The notes under the pieces: generated by a model
The model's database searches: none
The model's input: only the letters and a program-made list of their open reading frames with translations
What the model was told of the DNA's origin: nothing
Translations under genes and position numbers: made by a program
Shown: piece by piece, positions 52,836-59,986 of the stretch
Layout: every line of letters begins with the position of its first letter
Numbering within the stretch: the first letter of the stretch is position 1
Origin: Gammaproteobacteria bacterium
Lineage (GTDB): Bacteria; Pseudomonadota; Gammaproteobacteria; Xanthomonadales; SZUA-36
Length of the DNA stretch: 64,000 nucleotides
Direction: 5' to 3'
Assembly: GCA_030426265.1 (NCBI GenBank)
Contig: JAUHYP010000010.1
Location: forward strand, 1 to 64,000

Positions 52836-55283
52836 ATGACGTTTCCGCGGAAACGGAGAGTTGGGGTCAGGAGAGTTGGGGTCAGAGTAAAGGGACAGAG
52901 TAAATCCCGACGGATCTCGCGACTGCGAGGCATGGTGCTGGGTTTACTCTGTCCCTTTACTCTGACCCCGTCACTCGTCCTGGCCCAGGTCGACTACTTT
53001 CCCCTGGACCAGATCCGCCTGCTGGACGGGCCGTTCAAGGACGCCCAGGACCGCAACGTCGACTACCTGCTCGCCCTGGATCCCGACCGCCTGCTCGCGC
53101 CCTACCTGCGCGAAGCGGGCCTGGAACCGAAGTCGACCACCTACGGCAACTGGGAGGGGTCGGGGCTGGACGGGCACATCGGGGGGCATTACCTGAGCGC
53201 CCTGTCCCTGGCCGTGGCGGCCACCGGCCGTGAAGACCTGCGCGAGCGGCTGGAATACATGCTCTTCGAGCTCAAACGCGCACAGGACGCCCACGGCGAT
53301 GGCTACCTCGGTGGCGTGCCGGAGAGCGACCGCCTCTGGGGCGAGATCCGCCGCGGTGAGATCGAGGCCGACCTGTTCAGCCTGAACGGCGGCTGGGTGC
53401 CCTGGTACAACCTGCACAAGCCCTTCGCCGGGCTGCGCGATGCCTATCGCTTCACCGGCTCCGAACTCGCCCGGGAGATGCTCATCGCCTGGGCCGACTG
53501 GGCCGACGGCCTGGTCGCGGGGCTCAGCGACGAACAGCTCCAGGCCATGCTGCGCGCCGAGCACGGCGGCATGAACGAGGTCTTCGCCGACGTCTATGCG
53601 ATCACCGGCGAGGAGCGCTACCTGGACCTGGCGAAGCGATTCTCGCACCGCGCCATCCTCGATCCGCTGCTCGCCGACGAGGACCGCCTCACCGGCCTGC
53701 ACGCCAACACGCAGATTCCCAAGGTGATCGGCTACGAGCGCGTGGCGGCGGTGTCGGGTGACGCCGACTGGCACGAGGCCGCCGCCTTCTTCTGGGACAC
53801 GGTGGTCAATGGCCGCAGCGTGGCCATCGGCGGCAACAGCGTGCGCGAGCACTTCCACCCGCGCGACGATTTCGGGCCCATGGTGAGCGACGTCGAGGGC
53901 CCGGAGACCTGCAACACCTACAACATGCTGCGCCTGACCCGGCAGCTGCACGCCGCCGAACCGGCGCCGCAGTACGTGGACTACTACGAGCGCGCTCTGT
54001 GGAACCACATCCTGGGCTCGCAGGATCCGGAAACCGGCGGCCTGGTGTATTTCACGCCCATGCGCCCGGCGCACTACCGGATGTACTCGCAGCCCGAGCA
54101 GGCCATGTGGTGCTGCGTGGGCTCTGGAATCGAGAACCACGTGAAGTACGGCGAATTCATCTACGCCTTCGAGGGCGACACGCTGCAGGTGAACCTGTTC
54201 GTCGCTTCCCGCCTGGAATGGCCCGAGCAGGGCACGGTGCTGCGGCAGGTGACGGAGTTTCCCGACGAATCGACCACGCGCCTGGTGTTCGACAGCGACA
54301 GCGACATCACCCTGGCCCTGCGCTACCCGGCCTGGGCGGCGGGCGATGCCGAAGTTCACGTCAACGGGGCGCGGGTCGACGTTTCCGCGTCGCCCGGCGA
54401 CACCATCACGCTGGCGCGCGACTGGAAGGCCGGGGACGTGGTGCGGCTGGACCTGCCCATGGAGGCCCGCCTGGAAGGCCTGCCCGACGGTTCGGACTAC
54501 AGCGCCGTGCTCTACGGGCCCATCGTGCTGTCAGCGCCGGTGGACCCCTTCGAGGACGAAGTGCTGTCCTTCCTGGCCGACGACAGCCGCATGGGCCACA
54601 TCGCGGCCGGCCAGCAGTGCCCGTTGGAACAAGTCCCCATGCTGGTGACCGGCGCAGAGGGCCTGCCGGCGGCGCTGGAGCGCGTCCCCGGAACGGAACT
54701 GCGCTTTCGCGCCCCGGGCGCCATCCAGCCCGAGCGCTATGCCGGCCTGGAACTGATCCCCTTCTTCCGCGTCCACCGCACGCGCTACATGGTCTACTGG
54801 CCCTCCGGAACCCCGGCGCAGCTGCTCGACCTGCAGCGCGAGCAGGCCGACGCCGAAGCCGCCCGCCTGGCCCTGGCGGCCCTCACCATCGACAGCGTGA
54901 ACCCCGGTGAGCAGCAGCCGGAAGCCGAGCACGAGCTGGAAGGCGAGGGCATGGACACCGGGGTCAACTTCAACCGCCACTGGCGGCACGCGACGGAATG
55001 GTTCGGCTACCGCTTGTCCGATCCGGACGGCGAGGCGCGGGTGCTGCGAATCACCTACTGGGGCGCCGATGCGGGACGGACGTTCTCAATCCTGCTGAAC
55101 GGCGTGATCCTGGCCGAAGTAACGCTCACGGGTGAGCACGGCGCGGTGTTCCATGACGTGGACTACCCGATACCGGAGGCGCTCCGGACAGGCGCCGACG
55201 GGTCCTACGAACTCCGCTTCGAAGCTGCCGAAAGTTCCATCGCCGGTGGGATCTACGGGGTTCGGCTGTTGCGGCAGAATTGA
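52836..55283 (+). CDS. GH127 beta-L-arabinofuranosidase (DUF1680), leader derived from a repeat
   Basis: An 815-residue GH127 protein if the ATG at 52836 is used. The catalytic set of Bifidobacterium HypBA1 is present: GPETCNTYNM with Glu357 and Cys359, and MWCCVGSGIENH with Cys426/Cys427 (nucleophile plus zinc ligand). An (alpha/alpha)6 barrel and C-terminal beta-sandwiches follow. The enzyme frees beta-L-arabinofuranose. The first 33 residues are very basic and encoded by tandem and inverted repeat sequence; an ATG at 52932 would give MVLGLLCPFTLTPSLVLAQ, a neat signal peptide whose core lies in the right repeat arm. Which start is used is uncertain. Confidence 0.87.
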   Translation: MTFPRKRRVGVRRVGVRVKGQSKSRRISRLRGMVLGLLCPFTLTPSLVLAQVDYFPLDQIRLLDGPFKDAQDRNVDYLLALDPDRLLAPYLREAGLEPKSTTYGNWEGSGLDGHIGGHYLSALSLAVAATGREDLRERLEYMLFELKRAQDAHGDGYLGGVPESDRLWGEIRRGEIEADLFSLNGGWVPWYNLHKPFAGLRDAYRFTGSELAREMLIAWADWADGLVAGLSDEQLQAMLRAEHGGMNEVFADVYAITGEERYLDLAKRFSHRAILDPLLADEDRLTGLHANTQIPKVIGYERVAAVSGDADWHEAAAFFWDTVVNGRSVAIGGNSVREHFHPRDDFGPMVSDVEGPETCNTYNMLRLTRQLHAAEPAPQYVDYYERALWNHILGSQDPETGGLVYFTPMRPAHYRMYSQPEQAMWCCVGSGIENHVKYGEFIYAFEGDTLQVNLFVASRLEWPEQGTVLRQVTEFPDESTTRLVFDSDSDITLALRYPAWAAGDAEVHVNGARVDVSASPGDTITLARDWKAGDVVRLDLPMEARLEGLPDGSDYSAVLYGPIVLSAPVDPFEDEVLSFLADDSRMGHIAAGQQCPLEQVPMLVTGAEGLPAALERVPGTELRFRAPGAIQPERYAGLELIPFFRVHRTRYMVYWPSGTPAQLLDLQREQADAEAARLALAALTIDSVNPGEQQPEAEHELEGEGMDTGVNFNRHWRHATEWFGYRLSDPDGEARVLRITYWGADAGRTFSILLNGVILAEVTLTGEHGAVFHDVDYPIPEALRTGADGSYELRFEAAESSIAGGIYGVRLLRQN
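52856..52885 (+). repeat. Tandem 15-bp repeat, two exact copies
   Basis: GAGAGTTGGGGTCAG occurs twice head to tail (52856-52870 and 52871-52885). The second copy runs into the left arm of the 27-bp inverted repeat. It encodes the RVGVRRVGVR stretch of the long GH127 start. Confidence 0.85.
52878..52969. repeat. REP-like element: perfect 27-bp inverted repeat around a small hairpin
   Basis: The arms are 52878-52904 and 52943-52969, exact reverse complements beginning GGGGTCAGAGTAAAG. The 38-bp centre contains a further hairpin, CTCGC-GACT-GCGAG. GGGGTCAGAGTAAA-type palindromes are, to my recollection, dispersed repeats in several gammaproteobacteria and are associated with REP-type tyrosine transposases. 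No transposase is present here. It lies inside the 5' end of the GH127 gene. Confidence 0.8.
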
Positions 55284-55293
55284 CGCGCCAATA

Positions 55294-55310
55294 ACCCAAT
55301 CAAATTGGGT
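55294..55310 (+). terminator. Short hairpin after the arabinose operon
   Basis: ACCCAAT and ATTGGGT pair around a CAA loop, 10 bp after the GH127 stop. The stem is A+T-rich and no T run follows, so it is a weak terminator candidate at the boundary between the sugar locus and the defence island. Confidence 0.4.
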
Positions 55311-55327
55311 GAATTGTTCGAGGTCGC

Positions 55328-55366
55328 GTTTTGAGAATTCAGATTCTCAGGTTTTGAGAATTCAGA
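55328..55366 (+). repeat. Direct repeat GTTTTGAGAATTCAGA, two copies
   Basis: The 16-mer is at 55328-55343 and 55351-55366. The first copy also forms a hairpin, GAGAAT-TCAG-ATTCTC (55333-55348). It lies at the junction where GC content falls; it could be a remnant of an insertion or an attachment region, but no partner copy was identified elsewhere in the window. Confidence 0.6.
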
Positions 55367-55428
55367 GGTTTACAGTTCAGTTGGCGAAATGACCAAGTTG
55401 TTTGGTCGTGCTTCTGGAGCAATGCCTC

Positions 55429-55647
55429 ATGCACAGATTTGTCTTGAATTCGAATGCGCAGTCCAATGGCGATCATGAGGTGCACAACACATCGACCGGG
55501 TGCTCTCACATGCCGTCACCTGGCAACCAAATAGATCTCGGTATTCACTTCGCTTGCCAAAGCGCGGTCGCAGCCGCCCGGCAGCAGTGGCCCAACCATC
55601 GGATCAATGGCTGTTACTACTGCGCGAACGCCTGTCACACGCGTTAG
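55429..55647 (+). CDS. Small Cys/His-rich protein, probable zinc ribbon
   Basis: A 72-residue frame with GGAG nine bases before its ATG. Its second half holds an ordered set of possible metal ligands: Cys25-x-His27, His40, Cys43, then Cys62-x2-Cys65-x3-Cys69-His70 in GCYYCANACHTR at the very C-terminus. The pattern CSHMP...DLG.H..C..A...A...P...GCYYC...CHT looks familiar from small uncharacterised bacterial proteins, which is why I keep it, but I cannot name the family. It precedes the UDG-like gene by 62 bp. Confidence 0.5.
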   Translation: MHRFVLNSNAQSNGDHEVHNTSTGCSHMPSPGNQIDLGIHFACQSAVAAARQQWPNHRINGCYYCANACHTR

Positions 55648-55659
55648 TAACACAATGGA

Positions 55660-55685
55660 TTGACACTCTTCGATCACTGATCGAA
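55660..55685 (+). promoter_or_regulatory. TTGACA box with 17-bp perfect palindrome downstream
   Basis: TTGACA (55660-55665) is followed after 3 bp by TTCGATCA-C-TGATCGAA (55669-55685), fully symmetric around one base. This would place an operator between -35 and -10 of a promoter for the UDG-like gene at 55710. No convincing -10 hexamer was found. Confidence 0.45.
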
Positions 55686-55709
55686 ATTGGCCAAGGGGAC
55701 ACAGACGAA

Positions 55710-56474
55710 ATGGTAACTTTCAAGGACTTTGAGGGGTTCATTCGCAACACACAATTTTCCGGCATCCAAGCGAATCTACCCCCGGAGCTCCTCGTGGAAC
55801 AGCAAGGGGAGCTTTCGGTGTACTACGCGCCATTCGACTACATCAACCGCGAAGCCAGATTGGTCATTTGCGGAATCACCCCAGGTCTCCAGCAGGCGAA
55901 CCTGGCGCTGGCAGAGGCACACCGTCAACTGGTCAAGGGCGCTTCCTCCGAAGATGCAAGAAAAGCCGCGAAGAACACCGCCAGTTTTGGCGGTCCCATG
56001 CGCGCCAACCTCATTCGGTTACTTGACGGTATTGGACTTCCAAAGAAGTTGGGTATTGACCGCGCGGAAGACTTTTTTGGTTCGGCGGCACATCGTGTTC
56101 ACTACACCTCTGCCCTGAGGTATCCGGTCTTCAAGTCAGGAATGAACTACAGCGGGACACCCTCGATGGTCAGAACCCCGTTACTTCGAAAACAACTGGA
56201 GACCTATCTGGCGGAAGAAGCAGCCGAGTTGAGACAAGCCATTTTCGTTCCTCTCGGCCCGAAAGTGGAAGAGGCGCTCTCGCTGTTTGTCGAGACGGGT
56301 GTTCTGGGCGAATCCCAGGTTTTGAATGGGTTGCCACATCCCTCAGGTGCCAATGCTGAGCGAATCGCATTTTTCCTGGGTCAGAAAGCGGAATCGGCGC
56401 TTTCGAGCAAAACGAATCCGCAGGCGATCAGGACGAACAGGGAAATGCTGCTCCGAAAGGTCGCTATGTTGTAG
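55710..56474 (+). CDS. Uracil-DNA-glycosylase-superfamily-like protein
   Basis: A 254-residue protein. It shows the two spaced landmarks of the UDG fold: a GxxPG-type loop, GITPG at residues 55-59 (VICGITPGLQQANLALAEA), and a late HPS loop, LPHPSGAN at 208-215, preceded by IFVPLGPKVEEAL, which resembles the LGxxA strand-helix of the superfamily. That suggests a DNA glycosylase or a catalytically altered relative; substrate unknown. Start uncertain, since the frame is open further upstream but without ATG support. Its position at the edge of a type I restriction island and its lower GC suggest transfer and a defence role. Confidence 0.55.
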   Translation: MVTFKDFEGFIRNTQFSGIQANLPPELLVEQQGELSVYYAPFDYINREARLVICGITPGLQQANLALAEAHRQLVKGASSEDARKAAKNTASFGGPMRANLIRLLDGIGLPKKLGIDRAEDFFGSAAHRVHYTSALRYPVFKSGMNYSGTPSMVRTPLLRKQLETYLAEEAAELRQAIFVPLGPKVEEALSLFVETGVLGESQVLNGLPHPSGANAERIAFFLGQKAESALSSKTNPQAIRTNREMLLRKVAML

Positions 56475-56916
56475 TTTTCTTGGATTGGCGGGGCAATTGG
56501 TTGTCACTTGACAACCGATTGCTTCTGAAGCGATCTGCTCACCCTTGCGACGTGGGTTGAGCAGAGATGTGAAATGTCCCAGCTCGACTTCACCCTCAAG
56601 AGGGGAAGCCCTCACTTTGGCACCTGTGCGACGTGCGGGCTGGTACGAGCGCAATGACCACAGAACGGTCATTCAGCAGCTGTTGGAGCTTTCCAGGATC
56701 AGAATGCAGATCAACCTGTATCGTTCATGTGTGAAGGTCGCTGATCTCACAGGGGGTTCATTCAGCTTGGAGGCCAATGATTCGGATAGGGCGCTCAAGC
56801 CAACGCTCGACCTGCTGAGTAAAAAGGGAAATCGCCGCGTCTTCAGTTCTTGAACGGTTAAGATGGGTCGGTAGAAATCTCGTGTTTGAACGAGATCATC
56901 CCGGGCGGTGCTGACC
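56475..56916. other. 442-bp stretch without a recognised gene
   Basis: Apart from the hairpin at 56494-56521 I see no convincing gene. A plus-strand frame of 102 residues (56545-56853) and a minus-strand frame of 129 residues (56673-57062) exist, but neither shows a ribosome site or a recognisable domain, and the second overlaps hsdM. It may hold the hsdM promoter and remnants of an earlier gene. Confidence 0.5.
56494..56521. terminator. Long hairpin downstream of the UDG-like gene
   Basis: Arms of 13 bases, 56494-56506 and 56509-56521, pair with a single mismatch around CT; the inner GGTTGTCA / TGACAACC is perfect. It begins 20 bp after the stop codon. No T run follows. It may be a terminator, or an operator, since the core has TGTCA/TGACA arms. 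Confidence 0.45.
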
Positions 56917-58485
56917 ATGGCCAAGAAGCCACTTTCCAAACTCCAGAAGTCCTTCGAACAAACCCTCTGGGACACCGCCGACAAACTCCGCGGCTCCGTC
57001 GAGTCTTCCGAATACAAGCACGTCGTCCTCAGCCTGATCTTCCTCAAGTTCGTCAGCGACAAGTTCGAAGCCCAGCGTCAGAAGCTCAGGGAACAGGGCA
57101 GGGATGCCTACCTCGATATCGTCGAGTTCTACACCAAGGACAACGTCTTCTACCTGCCAGAGGAGTCCCGCTGGTCCACCATCCAACAACAAGCCAAGCA
57201 AGATGACATCGCGCTGCGTATTGACACTGCGTTGCACACGGTGGAGAAGACCAACAAGTCGCTGCGCGGCGCGTTGCCGGACAACTACTTCTCAAGACTC
57301 GGCCTGGACACCGCGAAGCTGGCTTCCCTGATCGACTCGATCAGCGACATCGACACCATCGCGGACGACGAAGAGGACGTGGTGGGCCGGGTGTACGAGT
57401 ACTTCCTGGGCAAGTTCGCGGCCACCGAGGGAAAGGGCGGCGGCGAGTTCTATACACCCAAGTGCGTGGTCAACCTGATCGCCGACATGATCGAGCCGTA
57501 CCGGGGCAAGATCTACGACCCCTGCTGTGGCTCGGGCGGAATGTTCGTGCAGTCGGCGAAGTTCGTCGAGAGTCACGAGGGCAACCGCAAGGACATCTCT
57601 ATCTACGGCCAGGAACTGACCGCCACCACTTACAAGCTGGCGAAGATGAATCTGGCCATCCGCGGCATCGCCGGCAACCTGGGCGAGGTCCCCGCTGACA
57701 CTTTCTTCAAGGACCAGCACCCGGACCTGAAGGCCGACTTCATCATGGCCAATCCGCCCTTCAATCTGAAGCAGTGGCGCGCCGACGACGAACTCACCGA
57801 CGACCCGCGCTGGGCCGGCTATGACACCCCGCCCACCGGCAACGCCAACTACGCTTGGATCCTGCACATGGTCAGCAAGCTCTCGGCCAATGGCGTGGCC
57901 GGCTTCGTGCTCGCCAATGGCTCCATGAGCACCAACACCAAGGGCGAAGGCGAAATCCGCCGAAAACTCATCGAAAACGACCTGGTCGACTGCATGATCG
58001 CCCTGCCGGGCCAGCTGTTCTACACAACGCAGATCCCTGTCTGCCTGTGGTTCCTGACCAGAAACAAGAAAGCTCAAGCCGTCCCCGAACACCCAGAAAG
58101 CAACCACCGCGACCGCCAGGGTGAAACCCTGTTCATCGACGCCCGCAACATGGGCAGCATGATCGATCGCACCCACAAGGAACTCACCCCCGACGACATC
58201 GTCGAAATCGCCCGCACCTACCACGCCTGGCGCGGCGAAGCCAAAGACGGCGCCTACGAAGACCAGCCCGGCTTCTGCAAAGCCACTACGCTGGAGGACA
58301 TCAAGGCGAATGATTTTGTGCTGACGCCGGGTCGGTATGTGGGCGCGGCGGAGCTTGAGGATGATGGGGTGCCGTTTGAGGAGAAGATGGCCGAACTGAC
58401 AGAAACGCTTTATCGGCAGATGGGCCAATCCGATAAACTGGATTGGATGATAAAGGAGAATCTGTCGGGTATTGGTTATGGTTAA
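56917..58485 (+). CDS. hsdM: Type I restriction-modification system, methyltransferase subunit HsdM
   Basis: A 522-residue adenine-N6 methyltransferase subunit. An N-terminal helical HsdM_N domain (ETLWDTADKLRG-like, here QTLWDTADKLRGSVESSEYK) precedes the catalytic domain: AdoMet motif I Asp201-PCCGSGG, GQELTATTYKLAKMNLAIRG, and motif IV Asn279-Pro-Pro-Phe282. It methylates the target site together with HsdS and forms the restriction complex with HsdR. The ATG at 56917 was chosen over a GTG three codons earlier. Its TAA overlaps the first codons of hsdS. Confidence 0.95.
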   Translation: MAKKPLSKLQKSFEQTLWDTADKLRGSVESSEYKHVVLSLIFLKFVSDKFEAQRQKLREQGRDAYLDIVEFYTKDNVFYLPEESRWSTIQQQAKQDDIALRIDTALHTVEKTNKSLRGALPDNYFSRLGLDTAKLASLIDSISDIDTIADDEEDVVGRVYEYFLGKFAATEGKGGGEFYTPKCVVNLIADMIEPYRGKIYDPCCGSGGMFVQSAKFVESHEGNRKDISIYGQELTATTYKLAKMNLAIRGIAGNLGEVPADTFFKDQHPDLKADFIMANPPFNLKQWRADDELTDDPRWAGYDTPPTGNANYAWILHMVSKLSANGVAGFVLANGSMSTNTKGEGEIRRKLIENDLVDCMIALPGQLFYTTQIPVCLWFLTRNKKAQAVPEHPESNHRDRQGETLFIDARNMGSMIDRTHKELTPDDIVEIARTYHAWRGEAKDGAYEDQPGFCKATTLEDIKANDFVLTPGRYVGAAELEDDGVPFEEKMAELTETLYRQMGQSDKLDWMIKENLSGIGYG

Positions 58486-59875
58486 TGAATGGCGACAACT
58501 TCCACTGGAAGACTGCATGGAAGCGATCATTGACTACCGCGGAAAAACACCAAAGAAGACAGATTCAGGCATTCCGCTGATAACAGCGAAAATAATTAAG
58601 AATGGCTCTATACAAGCAACAACCGAATTCATAGCAGAAAAGCACTACGACTCCTGGATGCGGAGGGGACTTCCCGCAAAGGGCGACGTCGTGATGACTA
58701 CTGAGGCTCCTCTTGGTGAGGTCGCCCAGCTTGATGGCCGAAAGGTCGCGCTCGCACAAAGAGTAATTACGCTTCGTGGCAAATCTGAGCTGTTGGACAA
58801 CACATTCCTTAAGTACCTTTTAATCTCGGAACAAGTTCAACATCAATTGGATGGTCGCGCCACGGGAACAACCGTCAAGGGCATCAAGCAATCAGAACTT
58901 CGAAAAATAATGCTAGGGCTCCCTCCGCTTGAAGAACAAAAAGCCATCGCCCGCATCCTCGGCACGCTCGACGACAAAATCGAACTCAACCGCCAGATGA
59001 ACGCCACGCTGGAGGCGATGGCGCAGGCGCTGTTCAAGAGCTGGTTTGTGGATTTCGACCCGGCCATTGACAACGCCTTGGCCGCCGGCAACCTCATCCC
59101 CGAACCCCTGCAAGCGCGCGCTGATGTCCGCGAAGCCCTCGGCGACCAACGCAAGACTTTGCCCGAAGCGATCCAGAACCAGTTTCCAGACCGCTTCGTG
59201 TTCAACGACGAGTTGGGGTGGGTGCCGGAGGGGTGGGAGGTAGGCACTATCGGAAGTGTTTGCTCGCCTACAATCGGAGGACTTTGGGGTGACGACCATC
59301 AAGTTGCTGGAAGTGTTCCTGCGATATGCCTTCGTGGCGTCGATATGGGGACGCTTAGAGAGTTTGGGACGGCCTCTGACGCACCAATACGTTTTGTAAA
59401 GCCAAGCGCACTTAGTAAACGTCTTTTCACTGAGTCTGACTTACTGATCGCCGGCTCTGGCGCGGGACCGTGTGGGCGCCCACTCTGGTGTTCTTCTGAA
59501 ATGTCAGGCCAATTTGCGATTGCCACCATTTACTCGAATTTCGTTAAGCGAGTAACCGCAACCAGTCCCACGGTTGCAATTTATCTAGATAGATTGCTGT
59601 TCAGTAAGTACATCGATGGCAGTATTCAGGATTTCATAACTGGGACCTCTGTCCCAAATTTGGATTTGCATGGTTTGCTTTCTGGGTGCAGGGTGGTTTT
59701 TCCAGATCAAAGAGCTCTTTTTCTCTTCGAATCACTTCAGCGCGCAAATTTCAAAAAGCTTTATTCTCAAGAATCAGCTGTACTTGTGGCCATAAGAGAC
59801 ACCCTCCTCCCCAAACTCCTATCGGGCGAACTCCGCGTCCCGGACGCCGAGCGCCTGACCGCTCGGGTGACGTGA
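58478..59875 (+). CDS. hsdS: Type I restriction-modification system, specificity subunit HsdS
   Basis: A 465-residue subunit with two target-recognition domains, about residues 1-130 and 255-400, each followed by a conserved helical spacer (PLEEQKAIARILGTLDDKIELNRQMN near 150, and AVLVAIRDTLLPKLLSGELRV at the end). The two recognition domains are encoded by A+T-richer DNA (roughly 58500-58900 and 59240-59790) while the spacer is GC-rich, the usual mark of domain exchange. Each domain reads one half of a bipartite site. The ATG lies 7 bp before the hsdM stop ends. Confidence 0.93.
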   Translation: MVNEWRQLPLEDCMEAIIDYRGKTPKKTDSGIPLITAKIIKNGSIQATTEFIAEKHYDSWMRRGLPAKGDVVMTTEAPLGEVAQLDGRKVALAQRVITLRGKSELLDNTFLKYLLISEQVQHQLDGRATGTTVKGIKQSELRKIMLGLPPLEEQKAIARILGTLDDKIELNRQMNATLEAMAQALFKSWFVDFDPAIDNALAAGNLIPEPLQARADVREALGDQRKTLPEAIQNQFPDRFVFNDELGWVPEGWEVGTIGSVCSPTIGGLWGDDHQVAGSVPAICLRGVDMGTLREFGTASDAPIRFVKPSALSKRLFTESDLLIAGSGAGPCGRPLWCSSEMSGQFAIATIYSNFVKRVTATSPTVAIYLDRLLFSKYIDGSIQDFITGTSVPNLDLHGLLSGCRVVFPDQRALFLFESLQRANFKKLYSQESAVLVAIRDTLLPKLLSGELRVPDAERLTARVT

Positions 59876-59957
59876 TCCCGCTGCAAGTCGCCATTTAGCT
59901 AATACCCAGTTCGCTCCTCTTCCCATCTCTCCAAGTGTGAATCTTTATTTGGGTGTA

Positions 59958-59978
59958 AATATCACAAAATGTGATATT
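59958..59978. promoter_or_regulatory. 21-bp perfect palindrome just before the winged-helix gene
   Basis: Arms AATATCACA and TGTGATATT are exact reverse complements separated by AAA. The site ends 8 bp before the ATG at 59987. A weak promoter overlaps it: TTGGGT (59949-59954), 17 bp, TGATAT (59972-59977). There is no ribosome-binding sequence, so the transcript may be leaderless and the site an autoregulatory operator. Confidence 0.65.
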
Positions 59979-59986
59979 ATCTCCCC

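Noticed and set aside
52878-52969. Insertion sequence or rho-independent terminator
   Set aside because: No transposase or target duplication is visible, and the element lies inside a translated leader without a T run; it is better seen as a REP-like repeat.
56673-57062. 129-residue minus-strand frame and overlapping 102-residue plus-strand frame
   Set aside because: No ribosome site, no recognised domain, and overlap with the hsdM start on one side.
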